DNA of 64,000 nucleotides. It comes from Winogradskyella forsetii. Lineage in GTDB: Bacteria > Bacteroidota > Bacteroidia > Flavobacteriales > Flavobacteriaceae. The notes beneath the pieces are model-generated. The model was not told the DNA's origin, searched no databases, and saw nothing but the letters and a program-made list of their open reading frames with translations. Both the position numbers and the translations under genes were made by a program. The stretch spans positions 2,506,001 through 2,570,000 of the forward strand of contig NZ_CP053348.1 in NCBI RefSeq assembly GCF_013394595.1, given 5' to 3'. Shown in pieces: positions 45,871 through 55,783 of the stretch (positions are counted from its first letter, which is position 1; each line of letters opens with the position of its first letter).

Positions 45871-47559
45871 ATGAAACAATTTTTTCTCTTCTTTCTTCTC
45901 ACATGCGCTGTTTATGGACAATCGGAATATCCTCAGGATTATTTTAGGCATCCATTAGATATTCCATTGGTGCTTGCTGGTTCGTTTGCTGAATTGCGTT
46001 CCACACATTTCCATGGTGGATTGGATATTAAGACGCAGCAAAGGGAAGGATTAAAAGTTTATGCGGCTGCTGAAGGTTATGTGAGTAGAATCAAAATTTC
46101 AGAATTTGGTTACGGAAAGGCGCTCTATATTACACATCCCAATGGATACACAACGGTTTATGGTCATCTTCAAAAGTTTTCCAAACGTTTAGAAGATTTT
46201 ATTAGGGAGTGTCAATATGAAAAGGAAAGTTTTGAAGTTGAAGTTTTTCCTAGTTCCGAAGAACTCTTGGTAGACCCCAACGAAGTAATTGCCTATTCAG
46301 GTAATACAGGAAGCTCTGGCGGACCGCATTTGCATTTTGAAATTAGGGATAATCAAGAACGACCAATGAACCCATTACTTTTTGGTATGCAAGTCAAAGA
46401 CACCAAAGCACCTTATGTTTCTGCCGTTTTTGCCTATCCAAAAGATGCAACTTCAACAATTAACGGTAAAAATGAACGTGTTGAGTTACGCCTAATTCCA
46501 AAAGATGAAGGCGCCTATGAAGTTGAAAAAATAACAGCTTATGGCAATATCGGTTTTGGAGTGGTATCTAATGACAAGCAAGATTTAGCTCCAAATAATA
46601 ATGGCGTCAGTAACATTCAGACCTTTTTTAATGGCAATAAAAGTCTCGAAGTCGATTTTAAACGCTTTAGTTTTGATGAGACCAAGCACATCAGACGCTA
46701 CGTGGATTACGACTACTATAAAAGTAACAAATCCAAAATTCAAAAGTTATTCATTGAACAGAACAATCCTTTAAGCCTTTATAAAGATGCTTATGACAAT
46801 GGTTTTGTTCTAGTGGAAGACAGTACAGCTTCCGTTTATAAAATAAAAATAAATGATTACCATAAAAATGAGACTTGGGTTACCATTCCTATAGAGGGAA
46901 AACCTGAAACTATAGAGCAAGACGATTTCATAGATACTTCTGAAAAAACTTTGGTCTACAGTAGTAAAGCAACGACTTTAAATTCTGGACTTATAAATGT
47001 AAAATTCTATGAAAATACGTTGTACGATGATACCTATATAAATTTTAGGGTGAATTCTGATACCCTATTTCTAGACGAAGATAGAATTCCTATGCAAAAG
47101 AATTTTTATATCAATTACGATTTAAGCAACTATAAAAGCGAGCATCAAGAAAAATTATTTGTTGCCAGATATTATGGCAATTATTGGAAACCGTATTATG
47201 TATCTAGCTCACGTAAAGGCAATATATTAACAGCTAGGACCAAATCTTTGGGAACCTTTGCACTTGCTACAGATACCGTACCACCAACTATAAAGCCTAT
47301 TAACTTTCAAGATAAAAAATGGATTAGTAAATATCGTTACTTAAAAGTAAAGATTGATGACGACCTTTCTGGAATAAGTAAATATAGGGCCACTGTGAAC
47401 GGTAAATGGATTTTAATGGAATACGATTATAAAACCAATACCTTAACACATGATTTTAATGATAACATCGTTAAAGATACCAAGAACGAATTAAAAATAA
47501 TTGTTACGGATAATGTTGGAAATAGTTCTACATTTGAAGCAACATTTTTTAGAAAATAG
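45871..47559 (+). CDS. M23 family metallopeptidase
   Basis: 562 residues with a Sec signal (FFLFFLLTCAVYGQ). The M23/LytM zinc peptidase domain is N-terminal, about 27-170: HFHGGLD gives ligands H48 and D52, and GGPHLHFEIRD gives H153 and H155. The remaining 390 residues are beta-rich (DKKWISKYRYLKVKIDDDLS, LKIIVTDNVGN) and look like Ig-type or sugar-binding domains. It probably cleaves peptidoglycan cross-bridges or activates another hydrolase in the periplasm. Single gene, with a TAnnTTTG promoter candidate; the TonB receptor follows about 245 bp later. Confidence 0.9.
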   Translation: MKQFFLFFLLTCAVYGQSEYPQDYFRHPLDIPLVLAGSFAELRSTHFHGGLDIKTQQREGLKVYAAAEGYVSRIKISEFGYGKALYITHPNGYTTVYGHLQKFSKRLEDFIRECQYEKESFEVEVFPSSEELLVDPNEVIAYSGNTGSSGGPHLHFEIRDNQERPMNPLLFGMQVKDTKAPYVSAVFAYPKDATSTINGKNERVELRLIPKDEGAYEVEKITAYGNIGFGVVSNDKQDLAPNNNGVSNIQTFFNGNKSLEVDFKRFSFDETKHIRRYVDYDYYKSNKSKIQKLFIEQNNPLSLYKDAYDNGFVLVEDSTASVYKIKINDYHKNETWVTIPIEGKPETIEQDDFIDTSEKTLVYSSKATTLNSGLINVKFYENTLYDDTYINFRVNSDTLFLDEDRIPMQKNFYINYDLSNYKSEHQEKLFVARYYGNYWKPYYVSSSRKGNILTARTKSLGTFALATDTVPPTIKPINFQDKKWISKYRYLKVKIDDDLSGISKYRATVNGKWILMEYDYKTNTLTHDFNDNIVKDTKNELKIIVTDNVGNSSTFEATFFRK

Positions 47560-47803
47560 GAAATTAAGAATCAAGACCGCTTATGCTTCTAGAACCAAGA
47601 ACATAGACGCTTATAGATGCTGAAAAATTTAAAGTATAAAATTAGCAAACTAGGAGGTATCTATATTTTGTCTCAGAAATAATGTGGTAATTCTATGCTC
47701 AAAATCACTTCGTTAAATTGTCCCCTTGATGGGACTTTAGTGGTGTTTTTTGAAAATAAGAATCTAAATTTCACGTTAACTGAACTAAGAAAAACTAAAT
47801 TAT

Positions 47804-50272
47804 TTGAAACGCTTACATTTTACTATCCTACTGAGCTTACTTTTTAGTCTGCTTTCTTTTTCACAATCTGCTACCATTAGAGGTGTTATTTTAGACGAAG
47901 CCAATATGCCGATTGAAGGCGTTAATATTAAGGCTAATACAGGCGAAGGTACAGCAACCAATAGCAATGGATTTTACGAACTTAAAGTGCCTTTTGATGT
48001 TGAAGTAACAGTTGAGTTCACTCATGTTTCGCACAAACGGGTAGAGCAGAAATTTAATTTAAAAAATGGGCAGGAAATTGAATACAATCCTGTGATGCTT
48101 GTTGAAATAGAGCAAATAGCAACCGTTGTCATTAATACGAATACGAGATTAAATGTTGAAGGCGTCGTATCCATTGATCCGTCAACTTTAAGAACTATAA
48201 AAGGCGCCCAACCTGGTGTTGAAAACATCTTAAAAACCTTACCAGGTGTTAACATTTCGAATGAATTAAGTACCCAATATTCCGTAAGAGGTGGAAATTT
48301 TGATGAAAACCTAGTTTATGTGAACGAAATTGAAGTGTATAGACCATTTTTAATTCGTTCTGGAAACCAAGAAGGTTTGAGTTTTGTGAATACAGATATG
48401 GTACATAATGTCGATTTTTCTGCTGGCGGTTTTCAGGCGAAATATGGCGATAAATTATCATCGGTTTTAGATATAACGTATCGAAATCCTGTGGACTTCG
48501 GCATTAGAGCCGATTTAAGTTTGTTGGGCGGAAGCGTTACTGCCGAAACCGTTTCAAAAGATGGAAAATTTTCAGGGATTGCAGGCGTACGTTATAGAGA
48601 TAATAGTTTATTGTTGAATAGTCTTGAAACCGAAGGCAATGTAGAACCTGTTTTTGCTGATGCACAAACCTATTTGACTTATCGTTTTTCGAGTAAGTTC
48701 CATTTGAATTTTTTAGGGAATATATCCTTAAACAAATACAATTTCCAACCTGAGAACAGACAGACCAATTTCGGGACTTTAGAGAATCCTGTGGCACTTT
48801 TGGTGTTTTATGACGGTCAGGAAAATGACCAATACCAAACCTATTTCGGAGCTTTTAAGGCCAATTATTTTGCTTCAGATGATTTAACCTTAAAACTTAT
48901 TGCTTCGGCTTACCACACAACGGAACAAGAATATTTCGACATATTGGCACAATATCGATTAGGCGAAGTCAATACCAATATTGGAGATGAAAATTTAGGG
49001 GAAGTGGAGTTTAGTGAAGGTATTGGCTCCCAACTCACTCACGCTCGTAATGATTTGGATGCATTTATTGTCAATGCAGAGCATCGAGGCGACTACAAAG
49101 TTGATGACGAAAGTACTATTGAGTGGTCTGTAAAATATACTCACGAAGATATTAGAGACCGTTTGGTAGAATACGAAGTCATTGATTCCGCAGGATTCTC
49201 AATTAGACCGCCTCGATTTAGTGAACCTAATCCGCAACCTTACGAACCGTTTACAGGGCCATTAACGGCGTTTGAAAACATAAGAGCCTTAAATTATATA
49301 CAGATAAACAGACTTCAAGCTTTTGCACAATACAGTAAACAAACGGATTGGAATGGACACGAAGCATTTTTCAATGCCGGTGTAAGAACACATACTTGGA
49401 ATGTGAGTGGCGATGGAATTTCAGACCCTAAAACACAATCTGTGATTAGTCCAAGAGCTCAATTTGCCATAAAACCAGATTGGGAAAAAGACATGCTTTT
49501 TAGAATCGCAGGTGGCTTATATTACCAACCACCTTTTTACAGGGAGTTGAGAGATTCTTCCGGTACAGTGCAACCTAACGTAAAAGCACAACAATCGTTT
49601 CATATCGTTTTAGGAAACGAATACAGTTTTGAAATTTGGGAAAGACCTTTTAAATTGGTTACTGAAGCTTATTATAAAGGGATGACGGACGTGAATCCTT
49701 ATACACTGGAAAACGTAAGAATTCGTTACAGCGCTGACAATAATGCCAAAGCTTACGCTTATGGTCTGGACTTAAGACTGAATGGCGAGTTTGTGCCTGG
49801 CACAGAATCCTGGTTTAGTTTTGGATATTTGAAAACTGAAGAAAACATTGACAATCGTGGGTATATTGCCAGACCGACCGACCAACGGTTAAAATTCGGT
49901 GCTTTGTTTCAGGATTATGTACCGAATATGCCAGACTTAAAAATGTATTTAAATTTGGTTTACAACACAGGAGTTCCTGGTGGTTCGCCTAGTTATGCAG
50001 ACCCTTACGTTTATCAACTCCGCTTACGCGATTATCGACGTGCTGATTTAGGGATATCCTACCAATTGGTCAACCCGGAAAAAACTTATGATGCCAAATG
50101 GAAAAAAACGGTTAAGGAACTCTCCATTGGTTTTGAAATCTATAACATGTTCAACAACCAGAATTCCATTACCAATACTTGGGTAAGGGATGTTTATTCC
50201 AAAGCCCAATATGCCATTCCCAATTATTTAACACCTCGTGTTTTTAATGTACGATTGTCTGCTAGATTCTAA
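47804..50272 (+). CDS. TonB-dependent receptor with carboxypeptidase-like N-terminal domain
   Basis: 822 residues. Signal peptide LLSLLFSLLSFSQ, a carboxypeptidase-regulatory-like domain (about 22-100; IRGVILDEANMPIEGVNIKA), a plug domain (about 115-225; GVENILKTLPGVNISNELS, YSVRGGNFDENLVYVNEIEV), and a 22-strand barrel ending FNVRLSARF. It imports an unknown ligand, energised by TonB/ExbBD. There is no SusD partner, so a siderophore-, vitamin- or peptide-type substrate is likelier than a polysaccharide. The start is TTG 47804: an in-frame TAA at 47786 excludes a longer start and the next ATG would remove the signal peptide. Confidence 0.92.
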   Translation: MKRLHFTILLSLLFSLLSFSQSATIRGVILDEANMPIEGVNIKANTGEGTATNSNGFYELKVPFDVEVTVEFTHVSHKRVEQKFNLKNGQEIEYNPVMLVEIEQIATVVINTNTRLNVEGVVSIDPSTLRTIKGAQPGVENILKTLPGVNISNELSTQYSVRGGNFDENLVYVNEIEVYRPFLIRSGNQEGLSFVNTDMVHNVDFSAGGFQAKYGDKLSSVLDITYRNPVDFGIRADLSLLGGSVTAETVSKDGKFSGIAGVRYRDNSLLLNSLETEGNVEPVFADAQTYLTYRFSSKFHLNFLGNISLNKYNFQPENRQTNFGTLENPVALLVFYDGQENDQYQTYFGAFKANYFASDDLTLKLIASAYHTTEQEYFDILAQYRLGEVNTNIGDENLGEVEFSEGIGSQLTHARNDLDAFIVNAEHRGDYKVDDESTIEWSVKYTHEDIRDRLVEYEVIDSAGFSIRPPRFSEPNPQPYEPFTGPLTAFENIRALNYIQINRLQAFAQYSKQTDWNGHEAFFNAGVRTHTWNVSGDGISDPKTQSVISPRAQFAIKPDWEKDMLFRIAGGLYYQPPFYRELRDSSGTVQPNVKAQQSFHIVLGNEYSFEIWERPFKLVTEAYYKGMTDVNPYTLENVRIRYSADNNAKAYAYGLDLRLNGEFVPGTESWFSFGYLKTEENIDNRGYIARPTDQRLKFGALFQDYVPNMPDLKMYLNLVYNTGVPGGSPSYADPYVYQLRLRDYRRADLGISYQLVNPEKTYDAKWKKTVKELSIGFEIYNMFNNQNSITNTWVRDVYSKAQYAIPNYLTPRVFNVRLSARF

Positions 50273-50430
50273 ATTTTCTTACGAATTTGAATATAGTTTG
50301 ATGGTTTTTTAGTGGAACTACCAATTTCGACGATTATCGAACACTCCATGCATTACAATTTCGTTAAGTTTGTAAATCACTAATTCACTTTTAGTTACCC
50401 TACTAAACTTTAGTGCAAAAATTTAAGAAT

Positions 50431-52266
50431 ATGAAACTTTCTTTCTTTGCCTGTTTAATGCTATTTTTTTCCTTTTCTTTCGCACAATTGAGTGTACGGA
50501 ATGATGCATTTGTCTTTGTTAACGATGAAGTGCTTTTTGTTAATGACGATGTCAATCTTGAAGAAGCAGATTCAAAAATTTATTTAAGGGACGAATCCCA
50601 ACTCATTCAAGGGACAGGTACGACTGGAAATTCTGGTGTAGGAGAACTTAGTGTTTATCAAACCGGAACCGTTAACCAATGGGCATATAATTACTGGTGC
50701 TCACCTGTAGGAAATAATTCCGCTGCGTATGGAAATGAAAGTGCTCGAGTAAATTTAATCGATGATGCTACTGGAATTCCATCAGCTGGAGATCCATTAG
50801 GATTAACTTCGAGTACTGATGCACTATTTACCACTGGTTACAATGGTAGTGCAAGTCCGTTAACCATTTCTTCACGTTGGTTATATACATATTCTATATC
50901 AGATTCTTATGCAGATTGGAACGCTATAGGTTCAACTGGTGCTATTAATCCAGGCCTTGGTTTTACAATGAAAGGTAATGGAACTGGTGCAACTGGTAGT
51001 CAACTTTACGATTTTAGGGGCAAGCCGAACAACGGAACTATGACTAACTCTGTTGCTGAAGGCGTATTTACTTTAGTTGGCAACCCTTATCCCAGTGCTA
51101 TTGATTCAGCTGCTTTTATTCACGACATTGATAATGTGAATGCTATAGATGGCACTTTATTTTATTGGGAACAAGATGCAAGTATTCCTGGTCCAACAGG
51201 TACTCAATCTCATGTTTTAAGAGATTATGTGGGTGGATATTCCGTATTCACAATAGACGCCTCAGGTGTAATCATGTCCAATGCTCCTGCTGCTTTTTTT
51301 AAATATGATGAGCAGGATAATGTCCTACCTCTGCCGCCTGGACCTCCAAGTAACGGTTCTAAAATGGCATATCGCTACATACCAATTGGCCAAGGTTTTA
51401 TGGTCCAAGGCGATGTAGGCTCATCTGGAAGTGTAAGTATAAAAAATGCACATCGTATCTATGAAAAAGAAGGTATAAATAATAGTTATTTTTTTAGAAG
51501 TGAAAATAACAACGATATTACAACCTCTTCTGGAGTTCAATTTCAGGAAAATGGCTTGTCTATTGTGCCAGATGATTACAAACGATTTAGAATTAATGTG
51601 GAGTTTAGCATCAATGAAGCAAATTATGTAAGACAAATGTTATTGAATTTCCATGATACAGCTACTACCGGTTTTGATTACGGATTAGAACTAAGTCGTG
51701 CGAGCGAATTAGTAAATGATGCCTATTTTACTTATAACGACAAAGACTTTATAGGCCTAGCCTATCCATTTGAAAACACATTGGCTATTCCTTTAATAGT
51801 TGACATTGAAGAACAACAACCACTTCGCTTTAGAATATTCGATATTCAAAATTTCGATGATTCCCAAGGCATTTATATTCATGATATTGAAACTGATATT
51901 TATGTTGATTTGAGACAGCAAGATTACGATCTTAATATTGCTCCAGGCAACTACACAGATCGCTTCGAAATTGTATTTACCACAGAAAGCACTTTGAGTA
52001 TTGATGAATTAGATATCACTTCTTTAACTATTCTACAGGATAATGGTAAACATCAACTTACGGTTCAAAATCCGAATAGTTTAGATATAAAATCTGTAGA
52101 AATTTTTGATGTTGCCGGAAAACAAATCTTGAAAGGTAATTACGATGCTATTGAGGAGCAATACAATTTATCTACATTGAATTTAAGTGATGGTGTGTAT
52201 GTTGTAAACGTATCTACGTACTCAAACACTAAAGCAAAATCCAAGAAGATCATCGTTAAGAATTAA
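50431..52266 (+). CDS. T9SS type A sorting-domain protein
   Basis: 611 residues from ATG 50431, with signal peptide LSFFACLMLFFSFSFAQ. The middle contains motifs common in secreted flavobacterial proteins (WAYNYWCSPVGNN, FTLVGNPYPSAIDS, RYIPIGQGFMVQG). The last 80 or so residues are a type A C-terminal sorting domain (VEIFDVAGKQILKGNY, LSDGVYVVNVST, AKSKKIIVKN), so the protein is exported by the type IX secretion system and anchored to or released from the cell surface. The frame is open to GTG 50413, which would precede the signal peptide with six extra residues. The 3' end overlaps the convergent desulfurase gene by 11 bp. Specific function unknown. Confidence 0.9.
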   Translation: MKLSFFACLMLFFSFSFAQLSVRNDAFVFVNDEVLFVNDDVNLEEADSKIYLRDESQLIQGTGTTGNSGVGELSVYQTGTVNQWAYNYWCSPVGNNSAAYGNESARVNLIDDATGIPSAGDPLGLTSSTDALFTTGYNGSASPLTISSRWLYTYSISDSYADWNAIGSTGAINPGLGFTMKGNGTGATGSQLYDFRGKPNNGTMTNSVAEGVFTLVGNPYPSAIDSAAFIHDIDNVNAIDGTLFYWEQDASIPGPTGTQSHVLRDYVGGYSVFTIDASGVIMSNAPAAFFKYDEQDNVLPLPPGPPSNGSKMAYRYIPIGQGFMVQGDVGSSGSVSIKNAHRIYEKEGINNSYFFRSENNNDITTSSGVQFQENGLSIVPDDYKRFRINVEFSINEANYVRQMLLNFHDTATTGFDYGLELSRASELVNDAYFTYNDKDFIGLAYPFENTLAIPLIVDIEEQQPLRFRIFDIQNFDDSQGIYIHDIETDIYVDLRQQDYDLNIAPGNYTDRFEIVFTTESTLSIDELDITSLTILQDNGKHQLTVQNPNSLDIKSVEIFDVAGKQILKGNYDAIEEQYNLSTLNLSDGVYVVNVSTYSNTKAKSKKIIVKN

Positions 52267-53401
52267 CAAATGTCTTTAACACATTAATGACATAATCTAA
52301 TTCTTCTTTAGTATTATAAATACTGAAAGAGAAACGGACAGAAGGCTGCTTTAGTTTTTCTTCATTCAAAATTTCAGTCAACACATGCGATTGTTGGTTA
52401 CTTCCGCTTTGGCAAGCACTTCCCTTTGAGCAGGCAATACCTTTTAAATCGAGTTGAAATTGAAGCATCGCAGCTTTTTCTGGAGCAATGGGCAAACACA
52501 CATTAACCAACGTATAAGTGCTATTAATCTCGTCAGCGCAACCGCCATTAAAACTTGCTTTTGGTATATGCGTTTCTAGCTGTTGCATGAAATATGATTT
52601 TAAACCTAAAACATATTGCTTTTCGTCTTCAAGATTAGCATAAGCAATTTTTAAGGCTTCATCCATACCAACAATATTATGAATGGATTCTGTACCAGCT
52701 CTATAGCCTCGCTCCTGTTCGCCACCAAAAATCATTGGTTTCAATCCAGATTCTTTCCTGATAAAACAAAAACCAACTCCTTTTGGTCCATGAAATTTAT
52801 GAGCGCTTGCTGCTAAAAAATCTATAGGTATCGCTTGTAAGTCTATTTTATAATGACCAATGGATTGTACGGTATCTGTATGGAACATGGCATTGTATTT
52901 TTTGCAAAGTTCTGCGACACGCTTAATATCTAAAATATTTCCAACCTCGTTATTAATATGCATTAAACTAACTACAGATTTGTTACCCGATTGTAGTAAT
53001 TCTTCTAAATGCTCGTAAATAATTACGCCACAGTCGTCAACATTTACAAATTTCAACGTTATGTTATATTCTTTTTGTAATTGTTCCGCTGTATGTAAAA
53101 CAGCATGATGCTCAATTTTGGAGGTGATGATTTCGGTTACGCCTAAATCTCTAACGGTACTTCGTAGCGCAAGATTATCGGCTTCCGTTCCTCCAGAAGT
53201 AAATACAATTTCTGATGCAGCCACATTGAAATATGAAGCTATATTTTTCCGGCATTGTTCCAAAAGTGCTTTAGACGAGCGACCAAAACTGTGCGTAGAG
53301 GATGCATTTCCATAGTTATTCTGTAAAACTTTCGTCATACGGTCAATAACTTCTGGTCTTATAGAAGTTGTAGCTGCGTTATCTAAATATACTTGCTTCA
53401 T
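52256..53401 (-). CDS. Cysteine desulfurase (NifS/IscS-like)
   Basis: A PLP enzyme that takes sulfur from cysteine for Fe-S clusters or thiolation. 381 residues. N-terminal YLDNAATTSIRPEV, the PLP-binding Lys in AASAHKFHGPKGVGF, His in KIEHHAVL, and the persulfide-forming Cys in the GIACSKGSACQSG loop. This is the group I (NifS/IscS) type rather than SufS. No iscU or other cluster genes are adjacent, so the sulfur acceptor is not identified. Its end overlaps the convergent T9SS gene by 11 bp. Confidence 0.93.
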   Translation of the reverse strand: MKQVYLDNAATTSIRPEVIDRMTKVLQNNYGNASSTHSFGRSSKALLEQCRKNIASYFNVAASEIVFTSGGTEADNLALRSTVRDLGVTEIITSKIEHHAVLHTAEQLQKEYNITLKFVNVDDCGVIIYEHLEELLQSGNKSVVSLMHINNEVGNILDIKRVAELCKKYNAMFHTDTVQSIGHYKIDLQAIPIDFLAASAHKFHGPKGVGFCFIRKESGLKPMIFGGEQERGYRAGTESIHNIVGMDEALKIAYANLEDEKQYVLGLKSYFMQQLETHIPKASFNGGCADEINSTYTLVNVCLPIAPEKAAMLQFQLDLKGIACSKGSACQSGSNQQSHVLTEILNEEKLKQPSVRFSFSIYNTKEELDYVINVLKTFVNS

Positions 53402-53479
53402 ATATAACTCGTCTTTGCTGCAAAAATATCGTAAATAAAATTATTTAGATAATGCAGCGTTATAATTTTACAAATCCTT

Positions 53480-53487
53480 TATTTTTG
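53480..53487 (+). promoter_or_regulatory. Candidate -7 box (TATTTTTG) upstream of the acidic-repeat lipoprotein
   Basis: Exact TAnnTTTG match 16 bp before ATG 53503 and inside the longer frame that opens at 53452; it supports the downstream start, though the leader would be short. Confidence 0.4.
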
Positions 53488-53502
53488 TTGAAAATTGAAG
53501 CT

Positions 53503-54477
53503 ATGATACGTCGTTTTTATATCCTTTTTTGTTTGGTCTTTATGGTCGCCTGTGATGATGGCGATATTCTTACAGTTGAATTAGAATTTGATGAAGAATT
53601 GGAAATTTGCGATAATTTTGTAGCGTCATATTTAATTTATAACACAAAATCTGATCCTAATGAATCCTTAACCTTATTGCTTCCAAAGCCAGAATATGAA
53701 GATTTATTTTTGTTTCCCACACCAGAAGGAGACCCTGAAATAATACAACTCTCAGATTCGGATGTCCAATTTAATTATCGTTCATATAATATTAATCCCA
53801 ATGCACTATTATGTGATGTCATTACTAATTCTGAATTAGTAATTACAGAGGATTACCCAGCAGATGCAGGTACCGCTGAGGTAACCGTGACAGTTTTAGA
53901 TGATGATAATGATGGTGTTCCAAATGAGTTTGAAGGTATTTCAGGAGACCAATATGAAGATGGCATTTATTGGGATTCTCAAGATTGGGATGACGACGGA
54001 ATCCCTGATTACTTGGATGAGGACGACGATAATGATAATGTATTAACCAAATTCGAACTAAATGACGAAGATGATGATGATGATGACCCAACTACAAATC
54101 CACTAAATTCAGACGCAGATGTACCAATAACAGGAGATAATTTTCCGGATTATCTTGACGACGACGATGATGGTGATGGAATTCCTACTTATCTAGAGGA
54201 TGTAGATGGTGATAAAAATCCACGAAGTGGTTCAGTAGATCAAGTTGTGGATGTAGAAGGAATAAGTGTTTATCGTTATTTATATAATCATGAAGATTAT
54301 ATGGACCCATATCCAGATCCAGGAAAAAGAATTACAACATTCAGTAGAGTAGTAACCACAACATTTGTTGTGCGAGATATTGACTTAGAAGTTCTAAGAA
54401 CAACATTTATTAGTTTAGGGACTTTGGGCACTTCTTTAACAATTACGCCTGCCGTATTTGATCAAGACGAAGACTAA
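53503..54477 (+). CDS. Lipoprotein with acidic (thrombospondin type 3-like) calcium-binding repeats
   Basis: 324 residues from ATG 53503, which gives a clean lipoprotein signal (FCLVFMVACDDGD). The longer frame from 53452 adds 17 residues ahead of the signal. The middle (about 125-240) has Asp-rich repeats such as DDDNDGVPNEFEG, DWDDDGIPDYLDEDDDNDN and YLDDDDDGDGIPTYLED, the DxDxDG(I/V)P pattern of TSP3-like calcium-binding motifs. The C-terminal part looks folded and beta-rich. Probably an outer-membrane lipoprotein stabilised by calcium. Its end overlaps the convergent Smr gene by 4 bp. Confidence 0.85.
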   Translation: MIRRFYILFCLVFMVACDDGDILTVELEFDEELEICDNFVASYLIYNTKSDPNESLTLLLPKPEYEDLFLFPTPEGDPEIIQLSDSDVQFNYRSYNINPNALLCDVITNSELVITEDYPADAGTAEVTVTVLDDDNDGVPNEFEGISGDQYEDGIYWDSQDWDDDGIPDYLDEDDDNDNVLTKFELNDEDDDDDDPTTNPLNSDADVPITGDNFPDYLDDDDDGDGIPTYLEDVDGDKNPRSGSVDQVVDVEGISVYRYLYNHEDYMDPYPDPGKRITTFSRVVTTTFVVRDIDLEVLRTTFISLGTLGTSLTITPAVFDQDED

Positions 54478-55031
54478 GGCTCAATATTCTGAAAAATCCG
54501 AACCTCAGTAGCACCTAAACCATAAGTTTTATAATCTGCATCATAAAACTTTACATTGTTATAACGCCCAAAAAGCGTTTCCAGCTCTTGGCGAAGCACG
54601 CCTTCTCCAACACCATGTATAAATACAACTTTAGGAATGCGTTTTCTGATGGCAAACTCCAATTGGCCTCTTGCGGTGTCTAATTGTAAATTGAGTATAT
54701 CAAAATTAGACATCCCTTTCGAAGATTTTGTTAATTGATGAATATGCAGATCGACTTCAAACTTTGGAGCGTGTCGCTCTTTGGGTTTTACCGTTGGCGT
54801 TGATTTTCGTTTTATGGATTCCTTTTCTTTTTTTACTGCTTCAAAATCGGTGTTGTAAACGGCATTTTCAAGCGAATTTCCCGACGACGTCAACATGAGC
54901 TCATGAGCTTCAAACTGCAAATCGAAACCGTCGTCAGCCTCAACCGTAATTGTGTTTTCTGAAATCTTAGTTATAATTCCAGTAATATCATCATCAATGG
55001 TTTCCACCTTATCGCCTACTTTAAACTTCAT
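54474..55031 (-). CDS. Smr domain protein
   Basis: 185 residues. An N-terminal small beta domain (about 1-48; FKVGDKVETIDDDITGIITK, Tudor/KOW-like) and a C-terminal Smr domain (about 90-182) with the catalytic-type DLHIH motif and FIHGVGEGVLRQEL. Smr domains occur in MutS2 and in stand-alone endonucleases acting on DNA or RNA; in recent work some cleave mRNA at collided ribosomes. This one lacks a MutS ATPase. It overlaps the upstream membrane protein gene by 11 bp. Confidence 0.88.
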   Translation of the reverse strand: MKFKVGDKVETIDDDITGIITKISENTITVEADDGFDLQFEAHELMLTSSGNSLENAVYNTDFEAVKKEKESIKRKSTPTVKPKERHAPKFEVDLHIHQLTKSSKGMSNFDILNLQLDTARGQLEFAIRKRIPKVVFIHGVGEGVLRQELETLFGRYNNVKFYDADYKTYGLGATEVRIFQNIEP

Positions 55032-55236
55032 CCTCTTTCTCTGTTTTTATGGAAGATTCTTCAGGTTTATCGTGCTTACTTGGAATATTTCTAGAGGTTC
55101 TATAAATCCCAAACATTAAAATCACAATACCACCTATTAATAAATATACATTTTGCTCAGCTTCGGCTTGGGCATAAAAAGCCACCAATCCGCCAACGAT
55201 GATGCATATCAAATTTATAATTCTGGACATATTCAT
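55021..55236 (-). CDS. Small two-helix membrane protein
   Basis: 71 residues with two hydrophobic segments (IINLICIIVGGLVAFYAQ and VYLLIGGIVILMFGIYRTS) and a charged cytoplasmic tail (KHDKPEESSIKTEKEDEV). No recognised family. It overlaps the Smr gene by 11 bp and is probably co-transcribed with it. ATG 55230 is an alternative start. Confidence 0.7.
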   Translation of the reverse strand: MNMSRIINLICIIVGGLVAFYAQAEAEQNVYLLIGGIVILMFGIYRTSRNIPSKHDKPEESSIKTEKEDEV

Positions 55237-55471
55237 TTCAAATGGATTATTAATGAACTTGGTTAGACTTTTTCAATGAGTTGAAAAATTGTCCTTTTTC
55301 GCCTTTACCAAAAAGTTTAAAAAAGTTCATAAACAAAAGTAGTATATCAAAGATTAATACATCTTTTTTTCGACAGAAATTACACGTATTAACACAAATC
55401 CATTAAAACGTTCTGTAGATTTTTTTACCTATTTGACTTGAGTGTAATATGCAATTTGTTAAATTAGCACT

Positions 55472-55771
55472 ATGCTTATTATTGCCAAAGGACTTGAAGA
55501 TTATATGTTGCCATGCCTAAACAAAAAACTGTTAGGGTTTGAATGTATGGGTTGTGGAATGCAACGTTCGATTGCCTTGATATTTAATGGGAAACTGATT
55601 GACGCCTTTTTTATGTATCCAGCGATTTATACATTAATCGTCTTTTTTGGGTTTTTAATTGTCAACAGTTTCTGGAATATTAAGAACAGTAATAAAATAA
55701 TTATTATCTTGGCTTTGACCAACGTGTTTATAATTGTAACCAATTTTATAATCAAACTTTACTTAAAATAA
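55472..55771 (+). CDS. DUF2752 membrane protein
   Basis: 99 residues. Contains the DUF2752 signature PCLNKKLLGFECMGCGMQRS, with three Cys that may bind metal or form disulfides, followed by two membrane segments (YPAIYTLIVFFGFLIVN and IIIILALTNVFIIVTNFII). Function unknown. ATG 55505 (MLPCLNKK) is a possible later start. A TTG-N19-TAAATTAG element (55438-55467) resembles a Bacteroidota promoter but would leave almost no leader before ATG 55472. The CCC-motif gene follows after 12 bp. Confidence 0.85.
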   Translation: MLIIAKGLEDYMLPCLNKKLLGFECMGCGMQRSIALIFNGKLIDAFFMYPAIYTLIVFFGFLIVNSFWNIKNSNKIIIILALTNVFIIVTNFIIKLYLK

Positions 55772-55783
55772 ATTTCAAAAATT

